64,000 bases of DNA, from positions 8,022,372 to 8,086,371 of the forward strand of contig OY755042.1 of the NCBI GenBank assembly GCA_963576565.1. Direction: 5' to 3'. Of the stretch, positions 48,955 through 60,025 are shown in pieces. Within the stretch, counting starts at the first letter, position 1. Each line of letters starts with the position of its first letter. This stretch comes from Aspidapion aeneum. Its lineage: Eukaryota; Arthropoda; Insecta; Coleoptera; Brentidae. The position numbers and the translations under genes are program-made. The notes below the pieces were generated by a model. That model was not told where the DNA came from and ran no database searches. It saw only the letters and a list, made by a program, of their open reading frames with translations.

Positions 48955-49137
48955 AAAATCCGGAAAATAATAAACAAATGATGCTCCTTGATAACTGTAA
49001 GTTATTTGTTTCTGGAAAACCATAAAAGCTAAAGAAGATTTGCTTATATAAATTGATGTAGAATAATGTAATTAAGACGGCATCAAAAAATCTAAATTGT
49101 CCAAATGTTGGATAACAGCATTATAGCTTATACACGA

Positions 49138-49208
49138 CGGGGTAGCTTAGTTGGAAGAGCATCGGCCTAGTAAGCGGAAGATCCCTGGTTGAAATCCAGG
49201 CTGAGATA
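49138..49208 (+). pseudogene. tRNA-Thr(AGT)-like pseudogene
   Basis: The D arm (gctt/gagc), an anticodon loop 'ctagtaa' with anticodon AGT, and a perfect T stem (cctgg/ccagg) are present. The T loop is 'ttgaaat' in place of the usual TTCRANT, and the acceptor halves (gacgggg and ctgagat) do not pair. It is more likely a decayed tRNA or SINE head than an active gene. Confidence 0.5.
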
Positions 49209-49697
49209 AAATATTTTTGTTATCTTATTTTTTTTATTCCTTCATGCCACGAAATTCTCTCCATTATACAGGGTGTAAATGATATGATTTACAATAATAT
49301 AAGTTCATATAACATGGGGATCAAAACTCTTTAGTTTTCGAGATACAGAACATCTAAGTTGACGATTTTTTAAACTTTGCAAAACTTCTTTAAAAAACAC
49401 AGCAAAAATAAGAAATTTGGTGAAATCGTGTATTAAAATCCAATCAGATATAAAAAAGATTTTGAAAAAAAAACAGGGGCAATTTTTTTAAAATTAAAAG
49501 CTGTTTTTTTTTTGTTAATAAATGCAATATTTTTGTTATTAGAAACAAGTCTTTAGGTAGACATAACAATACCATATCATTGGTATTTTTTAACAGTTTA
49601 TGTTAAAGAAAAGAAAATGTTTTAATTTTTTTAAATATTTTACCCATTTTTGGAGGTAAATTTTACAGCCTGTATCTCCACAACTTGTCATTTAAAA
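49209..49697. other. Gene 2 intron; half of a TA-type repeat
   Basis: 49266 begins TACAGGGTGTAAATGATA, a TIR-like start. The matching far end is perhaps at 49670 ('cagcctgtatctcc'). No gene. Confidence 0.35.
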
Positions 49698-50421
49698 AAA
49701 TACTCTGCCAATATATGGGCCCCTAAGCTCACACTAGGTACTATAGTTATAGTGTACGTGTGAGCTAATATAACTAAAAACTGAAATATATTTTATTCAA
49801 CTCCGGACTAAATTACCTTTTGTTTGATACCACACAAGCCATGTTTTGACTTAAACTCAAATTTTTGAAATCTACCCCCACCCTTAAAAAAACAAAAACT
49901 AAAATGTATTTTGTTAAACTCCGGACTCAATTACCTTTCGTTTGATATCACACAGGCCATATTTTCACTTAAACTCTAATTTTTAAAATATACCCCCACC
50001 CTTTTTTTAAAATAAATTAAAATGTATTTTGTTCAACAGCAGACTCAATTACCTTTCGTTTGATATCACACACGCCATATTTTCACATAAACTCTAATTT
50101 TTGAAAACTACCCCCACCCTTTTATTTGGTTTGTGTTCGGTGGATTTTGTTCATTTTTAAATGGGACCATCTCGAGCCAAGACCCAGCCTAGGTACCAAA
50201 TTTCATTAAAATCGGCCAAGCGGTTTTTGAGTTATGCGCGTTGGTCGTTAGACAGACAGACAGACATACAGACAGACAGACAGACGGCGCAACAAAAAAG
50301 TTTCAAAATCATCTGAAACGCAAAGATATATAAAAATTTTTGAAATCGGAACTTTTTTTTTTCTCGAAAAAATTAGGATCACCATAGCTCACACTACTAT
50401 AGTATAGTATATGTGTGAGCT
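49698..50421 (+). mobile_element. Hairpin-ended GACA-type element, copy f
   Basis: Complete copy with a short GACA run (about 50250-50286). It ends 10 bp before the AGT tail of the RTE-like LINE that follows, as copy b also precedes an RTE-like tail with a spacer of about 275 bp. Confidence 0.8.
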
Positions 50422-50531
50422 AAAAATGTATACGACTACTACTACTATGTCGGTTTAGAACGTTATTCTTACGTTGTCCGATGCCTATTCTAAGACCAGC
50501 TTTGGTAATCTTTCGTCGTTTATCCGTTGTA

Positions 50532-50733
50532 CAGTCGGGGACTTTTTTAATTGCCGCCCTCAAAAATAAAAAATATTCCTATTTGCAATTCGGGAAAGTA
50601 TTTTGAACCAAAACAAAAAAATGTAAACCTCTGTCTGTATACATACATATTTAAAAATTTCTATTTTTTGATTTCTCTAAATGATTAATTTTGACAGAAA
50701 AAATACAACGGCAATTTAAAAAGTCCCCGACTG
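50532..50733. mobile_element. 202 bp TA-flanked MITE
   Basis: CAGTCGGGGACTTTTTTAA at the left, inverted ...AAAAAGTCCCCGACTG at the right, TA at 50530-50531 and 50734-50735. Removing it restores RTE sequence that matches 12110-12150. Tc1/mariner-type. Confidence 0.85.
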
Positions 50734-51608
50734 TACATGGCCGTACCAGATTAGTTGTATTTTAGTGATGTCATCCGTTATGCTTCTCTCGGTTCCCATT
50801 CTTTGTTTTATTTTCTTATACGATCTGTTCTAGATATTCTCATTGATCTTCTTGTTGCATCCATTTCGACACTTTCCATTTTTGTTTTGTATTTTAAATT
50901 TCTATTCCATACAACAGGGTGCTTTTCACCATTGTTTCATATATGTTAAATTTTACATTCTTTTTTATCTGTCTGTTCCATGAAATACTGTTAAGACATC
51001 CAACCACCTTTTTTGCTTTTACTATTCTTTTTTCCAGTTCTTTACAGTCTGCTTAACCACTTAATTCGTTTCCAATACATAGGTACTGGGTCTTGTCCAC
51101 GTCCACTGTTAACCCCCACTTTTGGTATTCTTCCGTTAACTTTCTTATCATATACTCCATGTCTACGTTATCATTAGCTACAATTACTTGGTCGTCAGCA
51201 AACTGTAGTGTGTATATGGTAAATCGGTCGTTAAGTTGTATTCTCATACCGTGTACTTTACGCTACCAGTTTCTTAGACTTACTGCGATATATATTTTCA
51301 AAAGAGTTGGATAAATACCACATCCCTGTCTTCAGCCATTCGTTACCAGGAATTCGTTTGAAAGTCTTTTTTCAATTTTAATTTTAGATTTTGACCCATT
51401 GTATAGTTCTTTTATTGCTTTTATGTATGTATCATTGATATGTTTGCTCTACTACATGTTTCCACTGAAACGGTATCATACGCTTTTTATAGGCCCACAA
51501 AGGTAACATGAGTCTACATTTCTGTCACTCATAAGACAAAAAACATTAACATTACAAGATCTATAGGTAAATTTAGTGGGAATAAGGACACTGTTGTTCT
51601 GGTAAATA

Positions 51609-51659
51609 TACGTTTTAATCCATCGGTAACGTTTCGACAATGGTTTTTGTCTTCATCAG
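51609..51659 (-). ncRNA. Hammerhead-ribozyme-like motif (copy 2, left arm)
   Basis: Same core as at 10336-10386 on the - strand: CTGATGA (51659-51653), stem II GACAA/TTGTC, GAAAC (51635-51631), stem III ACGTT/AACGT and GTA at 51611-51609. Stem I is imperfect. Folding not computed. Confidence 0.5.
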
Positions 51660-52621
51660 ACTAAAAAGGTTACAACTCATTAGTAAGATAATACAAAATA
51701 CGGCACATTAATACATCACCAATTAAAAATTATTATTCTTTTCCCAATAAATAACATTTAAAATGACCTTATTGACATTATATTATTTTTTTCCTAAATA
51801 TTTTTTTCCCTTTTAATGTATATGTAACTGATTTTTTTATTTATTTATATAAAGAAATAATTATGGTTACATATATAAAATTTTTTATACAAAGGTTCAA
51901 AAAATTTTGTCACTATAGTAACTGATGGCTGGCTCAATAAAATATGCACAAAGAGATCAATCAGCTATTCATATAAAAACAATAATAACAAATAAAACCT
52001 GTAGCATATATTTTCTTTTGTTTATAAATAATTAACAGATTAATGTTGGGTTTCGTTTTTAATTTTGTGCCGTTTGTTTTCCTGATGTGCTTGAATTCTT
52101 GTTTTTTTTTGTTCCAATGTACGATCTAGTCTGAAGGGTGAGTACGGAATTTTAAATATTTTAACAGTCCTTTTTAATTTTGTTTTAAATTTTAACATAG
52201 GTTTATAATGTGTACATTGTTGTTATTTTCTACATGGTATTATGGCTTGCTACAGGTTTTATTTGTTATTATTGTTTTTATATGAATAGCTGATTGATCT
52301 CTTTGTGCGTATTTTATTGAGCCACCCATCAGTTACTATAGTGACAAAATTTTTTGAACCTTTGTATAAAAAATTTTATATATGTATATTAAAAAAAAAA
52401 AAGAAGAAAAATAAACCATAATTATTTCTTTATATAAATAAATAAAAAAATCAGTTACATATACATTAAAAGGGAAAAAATATTTAGGAAAAAAATAATA
52501 TATTGTCAATAAGGTCATTTTAAATGTTATTTATTGGGAAAAGAATAATAATTTTTAATTGGTGATGTATTAATGTGCCGTATTTTGTATTATCTTACTA
52601 ATGAGTTGTAATCTTTTTAGT

Positions 52622-52672
52622 CTGATGAAGACAAAAACCATTGTCGAAACGTTACCGATAGATTAAAACGTA
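52622..52672 (+). ncRNA. Hammerhead-ribozyme-like motif (copy 3, right arm)
   Basis: CTGATGA at 52622-52628, stem II GACAA/TTGTC, GAAAC at 52646-52650, stem III ACGTT (52649-52653) and AACGT (52667-52671), GTA ending at 52672. It is the inverted counterpart of 51609-51659, so a transcript through the palindrome in either direction carries one sense-oriented motif. Confidence 0.5.
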
Positions 52673-53353
52673 TATTTACCAGAACAACAGTGTCCTTATT
52701 CCCACTAAATTTACCTATAGTTGCATTGCAAGGACGTGATAAGTTTACCAAATTACAAGATCTACTTTGCTCTTCTTCTTGTTCATGAAAATCATTCTCT
52801 ATTAGATCTCTAAGAATCCTATGTAGAATCTACTTAGAGTACTGGTTCCTGAAATTCCTCTGTAATTGTTGCAATCCAGCTTATTTCCTCTTTAATGTAT
52901 TGATGATATAAATGCAATTTTCCAATTATCAGGTACTGGATGTCCGTTTGTGCATCGATTGATAATATATGTGAGATTTTCTAGTAGTTTCTCTGATCCA
53001 TATTTGAGCATTTCAGTGTATATTCCACCAGGTCCGCTAGCTTTTCCGAATTTAAACTTTTTAATAATATTCCTTATCATTTCTTTTTTGATGATTACTT
53101 CTTCTCCATGTATTTCTTTGTCTCTCCTCGGAGAGGCTAACAAATATTCGGGTCTCTACTACATTTTTTAACCACAATAAGCCAAATAATCATTTGGCGG
53201 TGTCATATTTTCTTTTTTGCTAAAACCCTTTTTTCCCCACTCCTTAAACTTTAATAGTTACATATCTTGAAAACAAGGGGGTGTTGACGCCCATGATGAA
53301 CTTTTTTTCTTATTTAAGCATCCTCTATCACCCAATAAAATACTTGGAGTCAT

Positions 53354-53557
53354 CAGTGGCGGATCCAGGGGGGGGGGCACTAGGGGCACTTGCCCCCCCC
53401 CCCCCCGAGAATTTTCTCAATATACAAAAAATGAGTAAAAAGTAAGGTTTTTGCTAATAAAAATTCAAAATTTTTGCTTGCGGCGCATTAAAGTGTTACC
53501 AAGAAAAAATGTCACCTTAAGTGCCCCCTCCGAGAAGCACCTCTGGATCCGCCCTTG
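53354..53557. mobile_element. 204 bp hAT-type MITE with 8 bp target duplication
   Basis: Starts CAGTGGCGGATCCAGG, ends ...GGATCCGCCCTTG, with a perfect 8 bp duplication GGAGTCAT (53346-53353 and 53558-53565). A G-run and a C-run follow the left terminus, complementary to each other. 8 bp duplication and CAG start are hAT hallmarks. It lies 122 bp from the donor of gene 2 exon 53679-53813. Confidence 0.85.
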
Positions 53558-53678
53558 GGAGTCATACCGTTATAATAATAAAAAAAAAGCAACAAATTTT
53601 GTTCAGAAACAAAAAAAAACTGAAAAACACTTGGACTGACAATAAAACACCACCTTGGAGATTTTTCAACAAACTTAC

Positions 53679-53813
53679 CTGGACTGGGAGGTTCCGCTCG
53701 AACCACTTGAGCTACTACTTGGTCCTGGTTGCCATCTTCAAGTTGCGTTTCTTCAATATCCATGTCTGTTTTGATTTGCAATGGCGTTTGCAGTTGCATT
53801 TCATCCGTAGCTT
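53679..53813 (-). CDS. Gene 2, penultimate coding exon
   Basis: 135 bp, acceptor 'tttgcag' at 53814-53820 and donor GTAAGT at 53678-53673 (- strand). With one base from the previous exon it encodes EATDEMQLQTPLQIKTDMDI, EETQLEDGNQDQVVAQVV and RAEPPSPG, an acidic, Gln-rich and presumably disordered segment. It begins and ends in phase 1, matching both neighbours, so skipping it would keep the frame. No domain recognised. Confidence 0.8.
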
Positions 53814-53820
53814 CTGCAAA

Positions 53821-55503
53821 CAAATAATAGTCGTAAGGAAAAGAAGATTTATAAAAAAACGTGACAAATCCTTAAGTAAACTAAGCCTAGAAATGGCTAT
53901 TTTCCTTCGCGAATAAATATACTATATAAACAACAAAAGGGGATGCAAAAAAAGAACCTTTCCCTATCCCCGGTCAATGCCCAATAATCAAGGTTTTAAG
54001 GTTTTAGCCTGAAATGATTATAATTTCGTAGTTATCAATGCATTTCGGAGTTGCAGTTTGAAGTAAAATAGGACAAATTGTTTGCCACTTATTATCGCAC
54101 TTTTGGGGTTTGGTTCGGTTCGGTTCGGTTAAATATACGACTATTACCCTGACAACCTTAAAAATATTTTTTTAACTCATACAAATTCAAATTGTTGATT
54201 TATCTGTTTACTTATTTTTGAAAATGTAATACTTATTTTGATTTCTATAAATAAACCATATTCAGAGCTCTCAACAGATAAACAGGAAAATAATATATGA
54301 AATTTTTTAATAAAAACATTAAATTAAGGAAAACAATATGAACGAAATATGAATAAAAATTAGTTTTTTTTTTGGTCCCCTACCAAATGGCCAGTTAAGC
54401 CAAACCCAACTTTTTTTTATGAAAATACATTTACTAGACAAAACTATATACAGGTTGTTCTCAAAATTGAGTCATTTATTTTAACAGGTTGTAGAACTCG
54501 TAAAAATAAGTCATTGTACCAAAAATCTTTACATAAAAGTTGCAGAATAAAGAAGTTATAAACAATTCAAAAAATGTAAAATTTAAAAACTGTAAGACCT
54601 GACATTATGATATTCTCGACAAGGTACAGTTTTTAGTGGTCAGTATTTTCTCAATTTGTTTTTAGAAAAGTGAATGAACCGCTTTATCTCAATTTGGACT
54701 TTTTATTGTAAAAAATGGACTCGGAAAAAATTAAGTGAAGTATAGGTACAAAAAAATTATCGCATCTTTATCAATTGAAAGGCTGCAATGAATCAAATTA
54801 TTTTTTCACGCTAGAAAATAGCATAAGAGTTAAAATGAAAAAAAAATGTCACAATGAATTTTATTTTGGTAAGACCTTTCCAACAAGGTGCCACAAGTGG
54901 TACCATCCCATTTAAAAAAAAATTAAGTCGGGGTGAGTTTACCCTCTGAAGGGGGTGAATTTTTTTTTGCTATGACCGGAAAGCTTACAAAAAAACTCAA
55001 TTGACGTGTTTTTGCGTTTTTTTTTTCAACCTGAAGCTGTAGCGAATTTGCGTCAGTTAAAGTCCCCACCTTTTGTTGTGTTTTCTGAAAAAATTAAATA
55101 TTGTTGCCATCTTGAACACAACATTTAAAAAAATGGTAGTTTTGATGATGATGATGTGAATGATTATGATAATTTGTTAAAAAACAGGTTTTTCACTTAG
55201 TTGAATCAGAAACAAATGCCGTAATGGTGTTTGTTGTCATACCTACTTAAACATCATAACTTTGCCAATTATTTCATTTATCTGTAAAAACTTTAAAGGT
55301 TATTTGTTAAATTACACTGCCAAAAAATTAATATGGAAAAGTTTTTAAATTGGAAAAAATTGGACATATTGGTGTTTTTTTGTGATTAAAGAAAATTACT
55401 TTTATTTTATTTAACGCTTTTTTATCGGCTTGTATTTTTTGGTTTAGTTCTGAGTTTAATCATAAATAATGTTTCAGTTAATTTTAGTATCATAAATAAA
55501 ATA
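53821..55503. other. Gene 2 intron, no feature resolved
   Basis: AT-rich. It contains GGTTC repeats (54114-54130), a GAT-repeat near 55146-55158 and 'tatacaggttgttctcaaaa' near 54448, which resembles a TA-type terminus. No exon or complete element could be delimited. Confidence 0.4.
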
Positions 55504-56092
55504 CAGGGTGTCTCTAAAAGGTCTGTACAAAATCTTAGCACATATTCCTGAGGTCCAAATAAGTCGATTTAAAGCAACTTACCTTAATCCGAAATTGCTC
55601 TGTTTCAGAGATACAGGGTGTTTTTTATTTTAATTGAACCAAGTGAAACTATTTTCCCAGAAATTGACTGAATACCTACCGAAAATGATTAGACGACAAA
55701 AAAAAATAATAACTCATTTACTGACTAAATTTAATCCTTAAAGGTAACAGCAAAATCTTTTGATCCAAAATAATTTCAATATTTTTTTTTCAACAATTTC
55801 ACCCTAGCAGATTTTATCAAAAGTACCTTTTTCGGAAATTATTTTATCAACAAAAAAAGGTGAAAAATACAATGAGAAAAAAGTTATGGTCATTTTAAAC
55901 CATAAGGTGAGCATTGTGAAGACCCTCTAACGGCCACAGTGAAAAAATGTCCATATTTAGGTTTCGCATCCCAAAAAACCCCCGAGTACCAATTTTTAAA
56001 GTAATGCGTTGAGAAATGTTTATAAATTTTAATAAAATCGATTTTTTTTGACCTCAGGAATATGTGCTGACAGATCTTTTAGAGACACCCTG
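55504..56092. mobile_element. 589 bp TA-flanked MITE
   Basis: CAGGGTGTCTCTAAAAGGTC at the left and the inverted ...TTTTAGAGACACCCTG at the right, TA at 55502-55503 and 56093-56094. A second inner copy of 'cctgaggtc'/'gacctcagg' belongs to the long arms. Complete member of the family seen partly at 27555-27991. Confidence 0.85.
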
Positions 56093-56094
56093 TA

Positions 56095-56417
56095 TAAAAC
56101 AATATGAAATCTGAAATTTAAAGTATACAAGGGTTTTATAAGAGTAGTATAACTATGTATAGTTACAAATTAAAAAACTTTATGTTTTTATTATTTGCTA
56201 TTAATAGGTTGCCGCAAGCTTTATAAAACAAGGATTGTTACTTACATTAACTGTAAATAATTTATGATTTTTGAAAGCTAGTAATTAAGCATCAGCAGAA
56301 ACTAATATATGTGAATCATTCTCAAGTGTCTGCTTCTAAGATTTGTACACTGGGACTTCTCAATTAGTTTGGGCTATTTTTGAAAAATTAAACTGTAATT
56401 TTTTTCCTAACCACAAT
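56095..56417. other. Gene 2 intron, no feature seen
   Basis: AT-rich spacer between two elements. Confidence 0.4.
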
Positions 56418-57419
56418 CCAAGAAACATTTATATGACTTAGAACCTAATGTGACCTGAAGCGACGTCGGATTTAGTGGAATTTTAAGTTGCAAGATTGAT
56501 TATGCGTTAAGCGACGTCGCATTCATATCAAAACCGACGTTATCAAATATACGTCCGTTGTTTTAACGATCTTGCGACGTCAAATAATGCAACGCAATAT
56601 ACCATTCATTTCCCAACGTCGGTCTTACGTTCGTTTGTTCGACGTACAAAAACTCTGACCAGCCCAACGACCAACAGACGTCTGCGTCGGGTACGTCCGG
56701 TGAAGACCCTAACCTCAGACCTAAACTAGCGTTTAGTTTGGTTAGTGTATTTTCCGTAACTTTTACTTGACCTATTCCACGTCCGTTCATATGGCCCACG
56801 CGTCACATGTACAGCCTACTGTCATTTATAGACGCCCATAACCTAACAAAACATTTGTTTGGTCGAGAGATATTTAGGTCAGGACGGCTACGTTTCAGGA
56901 CATGACGCAGTTTTATATCTTTTTTGGATTTTGGAAACCATAATACCCCATCCTTTTCCCACAGGTGGGGTATGGGTTTTATTTCCCTTAGATTTTTGAT
57001 ATTAAAACAAACATTTCTAAAAAATAAAAAAAAATGATTTCGGTGGGTAGTTAGCTTTGGGACCGTGGGCTTTACCTATTGTAGTAGAAAAAGAGCGGAC
57101 GTTGAGTTCCAATCGGTTGGTAGGCCGACGCAAAATCATGCGGGGCGAACGTCCGAATTTAATGGGACGAAATACGTTTGCCGGACGTCGGACTTCGACT
57201 CTTTGATTATCTTTCACAACCAAAAGTGGAGACCCGGTCCGAATTGGTATATTATTAGTTCACATTAAGTCAGACATAGGAATCCGCCATTCTGAAAAGG
57301 TTAGCGTCTGTCGGCCATTATAAAATATTTTTTTCTTTTTCTAATTTTAAGTAGAAATGAAAGAATAATTGTAAAATTATTAACAAATTTGAGTTTAGTG
57401 AGGCAGCAAAACATTTTTT

Positions 57420-59300
57420 TTTACAAAAATAAAAAACGTGAAATTTCATACCCGTGAATTTAACGACAGCTCTTTGTCTTTTCAGGCCGGATCAACGCAT
57501 TTTGCATTTTTACCCGTCATCAAGACAGTGAGCGTCAATCAACGGAATTTTTAAGCCAAATAATAATAACTAGTATTATTTGGCTTAAAAATTCCGTTGA
57601 TTGACGCTCACTGTCTTGATGATGGGTAAAAATGCAAAATGCGTTGATCCGGCCTGAAAAGACAAAGAGCTGTCGTAGGTCACGGACTATAGTTGTTTTC
57701 TTTTATTTGCATTCGATCTTTTCATTGATCGATATTGTATAGCAGTGTTTTTCCCTGCTTTTGGTTTTTTGTTTCTCTCGTATCTCGGTAGATGGCGCCT
57801 CTTGCTATAGTTCGCTCACTAATTACATTTAATTAGAGACAAAACCGTCTGATTAACTTCGCAAGATTTGTCACTTGACCAGCAGTGTTCTGAGGAGTCC
57901 CATAAGGACGAAACGGTTAACTGTCAACACTTATTAGGTGTCCATCAGATCTTGGACCCCCGCACAGTAGATCGGGGCCATGCTAAGATCGGGACATTGG
58001 GGATTTTCTCAAAATGCAAATTTTGATATTTTTATTGAATATTTTTTTTCTAAACATGTTGGCGTAATAGAAAACCAACATAGTATCCCGCTCATAATAT
58101 AGTCTAGCCAGCTAGAGTTAATGTTTGTGGTAAAAATATTATATGACAAAAAATGATCAGAAAATATGTCAAACTTGAAGCTTAAAAATAAAACCTATGT
58201 ATATCTTATCAACTTTCGGGCACTGTATGTAGTACTAGAGGTAATATTAGAACAAAATCACATTAAAAGAAAAATAAAAATATTTATCGTAATTGTGGGG
58301 GAGTGTGCACAATTTCGCTGTTCATAAAACATTAAAAAATTACCTTTTCTTGACTTTTAAAAAAATGGCCAAAGATGGCCAAGCAACTTTTGCCTGTGAT
58401 GCATAAACCCATCCTCGCTCTAAATGAACCAATCGGCATTGGCTGCCCGAAAGTGCCACTGTAGGATTTATTTAGATTTTAATTAACTCCCAACCTCTAA
58501 AAGTTTGAATAAATCCACTTTTGCCTCAACATTTTAAAAAATAATAAATACTCACAGGTATTTTCGACCGCGGACAGTTTTCTTTAAAAAAAGAGGACAT
58601 TTTTTCTTAGAAAACACGCTTGGGGTAGAGGGGGGGGGGGTAATGAGTTATATACGTGTTAAATTTCATCACAGGTGCGAAGGAAAGAAAAGTTAAAAAT
58701 TACGAAAAACTTAATTTATGAGGAGCCCCAATGCAACGTAACGATGTTTGAAGTAGCCTGTGATTACCCTGTTTGTTTGTTTTATTTATTTCTTTGATAG
58801 TTTGGCACATGAGTGACCGTGACTTTCACGGTCAACATGGTTGATTTTAATTCAAACAAATATATTTTTAATTATTTGAAAATCAACAGGGTCCCAAAAA
58901 ACACAACTTGTGTAGTATTAAAGTGAATGTAATTTTGTTCGAAATTCAAAAAGTATATTTACACGTTTATTGGATTATCTTTTTGGCATTTATCAATTGT
59001 TTATAAATCGTATGTAACTCCAGTTCAAAACAAATCTATTTAGGTCGTCCGCCATTTTGAATAAATAAGAAATGTCAAACTTATATACTTTTTCTGAAAA
59101 GATGACGCAATTTGCTTTCCAGAAAGTCCAAAATTATCAAAATCGGACTAAGACTTCAAAAGTTATTACCAATGTCCCGATCTTCCCTATACTTCGTTCC
59201 ACTGTGCCCCGTGAGGTTAAGCTTTCAAGCTACCCACGGAAAAATATAAGGGAAACAAAAAACTCCTTTTTGCCCGATTAGCCATGAAACTTGTTTGATT
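57420..59300. mobile_element. Foldback family H, copy 2 (rearranged, nested)
   Basis: It matches the arms of 28806-31823. It starts with a tight palindrome centred near 57570 (arms 'gtgagcgtcaatcaacgg', 'ttttaagccaaataata'), then 'gtcacggactata', 'ctcggtagatggcgc', 'attaggtgtccatcagat' and, after an insertion, 'gtgaggttaagcttt' to 'gaaacttgtttgatt'. It shows the target of the MULE-like MITE without the insertion. Borders are approximate. Confidence 0.6.
57962..59207. mobile_element. 1.25 kb element nested in family H copy 2
   Basis: Ends GCACAGTAGATCGGGG and inverted ...CGTTCCACTGTGC, with an inner shared 'agatcgggacattgg' in both arms. The outside C-runs could be a CCC duplication: the intact target in 31440-31456 reads as five C followed by GTGAGG. 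No coding frame recognised. Confidence 0.65.
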
Positions 59301-60025
59301 TAAAAATAATAAAAATTAGATCTATTTAACAAATATATATTTTAGTAAATCTTGCATATTTCACGAGCGCTTGCTTTTTTTGAAAGTATTTTAATCACAT
59401 TTATCAATAAACATGCCTTCGTTGTAAAATTTTTGATGGATTCCTGCTTTAAAATATAAATTATTAATATTCTAATACCGCCTTTCATGCATGACTACAA
59501 TTGTCATTTGTAAAATGCACCCATTTTTATGAGACTTGTTATAATATGTAAAATATTTATTTATCAGGTATAATTTTAGTTACTCGACAGGAATCCTTTT
59601 TAGCAAAAACTATATGTATTCAGGCAATGGAAACGAAACCAAACGCAACTTACCTGTTTGCGACTAAATTTAAGTGACGGAAATCCAACGTAGAATTACG
59701 TTGTTAATTAGTAAACTCTATTACCTATAAGGTCAGATGCTGACGTCGTAGCGACCCGAATTTGTATTCCCCATTTAGGTGCAAACGAGGGTCGTCAGGC
59801 GGTCGAAACGACGTCGGCACCCGACGTCGCGTTTATCGCATGCAACGTATGCGTAACGTCATATGACGTCCAAATGCTGCTTGGGAAGTTTAAATAATAA
59901 CTAGCCATAGTTTGTTTTACTTAGTTGAACTATTTTCTCAACTTAAATCATAAAATTTCATTCAAAAGTCTAAACGTAAGCCAAACATGAGCCATTGGAC
60001 AGTGAACGTGTTTAAAATAACTTAC

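Larger units (their letters stand above)
51564..52751. mobile_element. Palindromic Penelope-like composite with 10-13 bp target duplication
   Basis: About 1.19 kb inserted in the RTE-like LINE, flanked by ATTACAAGATCTA (51551-51563 and 52752-52764). The two halves (51564-52015 and 52250-52720) are inverted copies that begin 'taggtaaatttagtgggaat'. The centre (52020-52145) matches the inner part of the fragment at 10257-10577. The right end extends 31 bp further ('ttgcattgcaaggacg'), matching the left end of the 10257 copy. Inverted terminal repeats, long variable target duplications and hammerhead-like motifs are known traits of Penelope-like elements; no reverse transcriptase or GIY-YIG frame is present. 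Confidence 0.7.
50430..53165 (-). pseudogene. RTE-like LINE, broken and interrupted
   Basis: Read on the - strand. RT start at 53143-52892 (IIKKFKFGKASGPGGIYTEM, INRCTNGHPVPDNWKIAFIS), then NNYRGIS near 52840, then the Penelope-like insertion. It resumes at 51550 with YIKAIKELYNGSKSKIKIEK, the LQFADDQVIVANDN box (near 51190), QKWGLTVDVDKTQYLCIG, KELEKRIVKAKKVVGCLN and KKNVKFNIYETMVKSTLLYG (to about 50880). The 3' end has an AGT tail near 50430. Multiple frameshifts. Two insertions: 50532-50733 and 51564-52751. It occupies an intron of gene 2 in the same orientation as the gene. Confidence 0.85.
56418..59884. mobile_element. GACGTC-rich element, host of a nested stack
   Basis: Ends 'ccaagaaacattt' at the left and inverted 'caaatgctgcttgg' at the right. 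Both outer parts (56450-57250 and 59640-59880) are crowded with GACGTC, CGACGTCG and ACGTCC words, very unlike the AT-rich surroundings. Its own sequence is about 1.5 kb once the nested family H copy (57420-59300) is removed. No transposase frame and no clear target duplication. Confidence 0.55.

Noticed and set aside
49138..49208. Functional tRNA-Thr
   Set aside because: The acceptor stem does not pair and the T loop has lost the conserved TTC. It is kept only as a pseudogene.
53512..53823. 103-codon - strand frame read as one protein
   Set aside because: Only the part 53679-53813 is exon. The rest runs through the donor site into intron and the hAT MITE.
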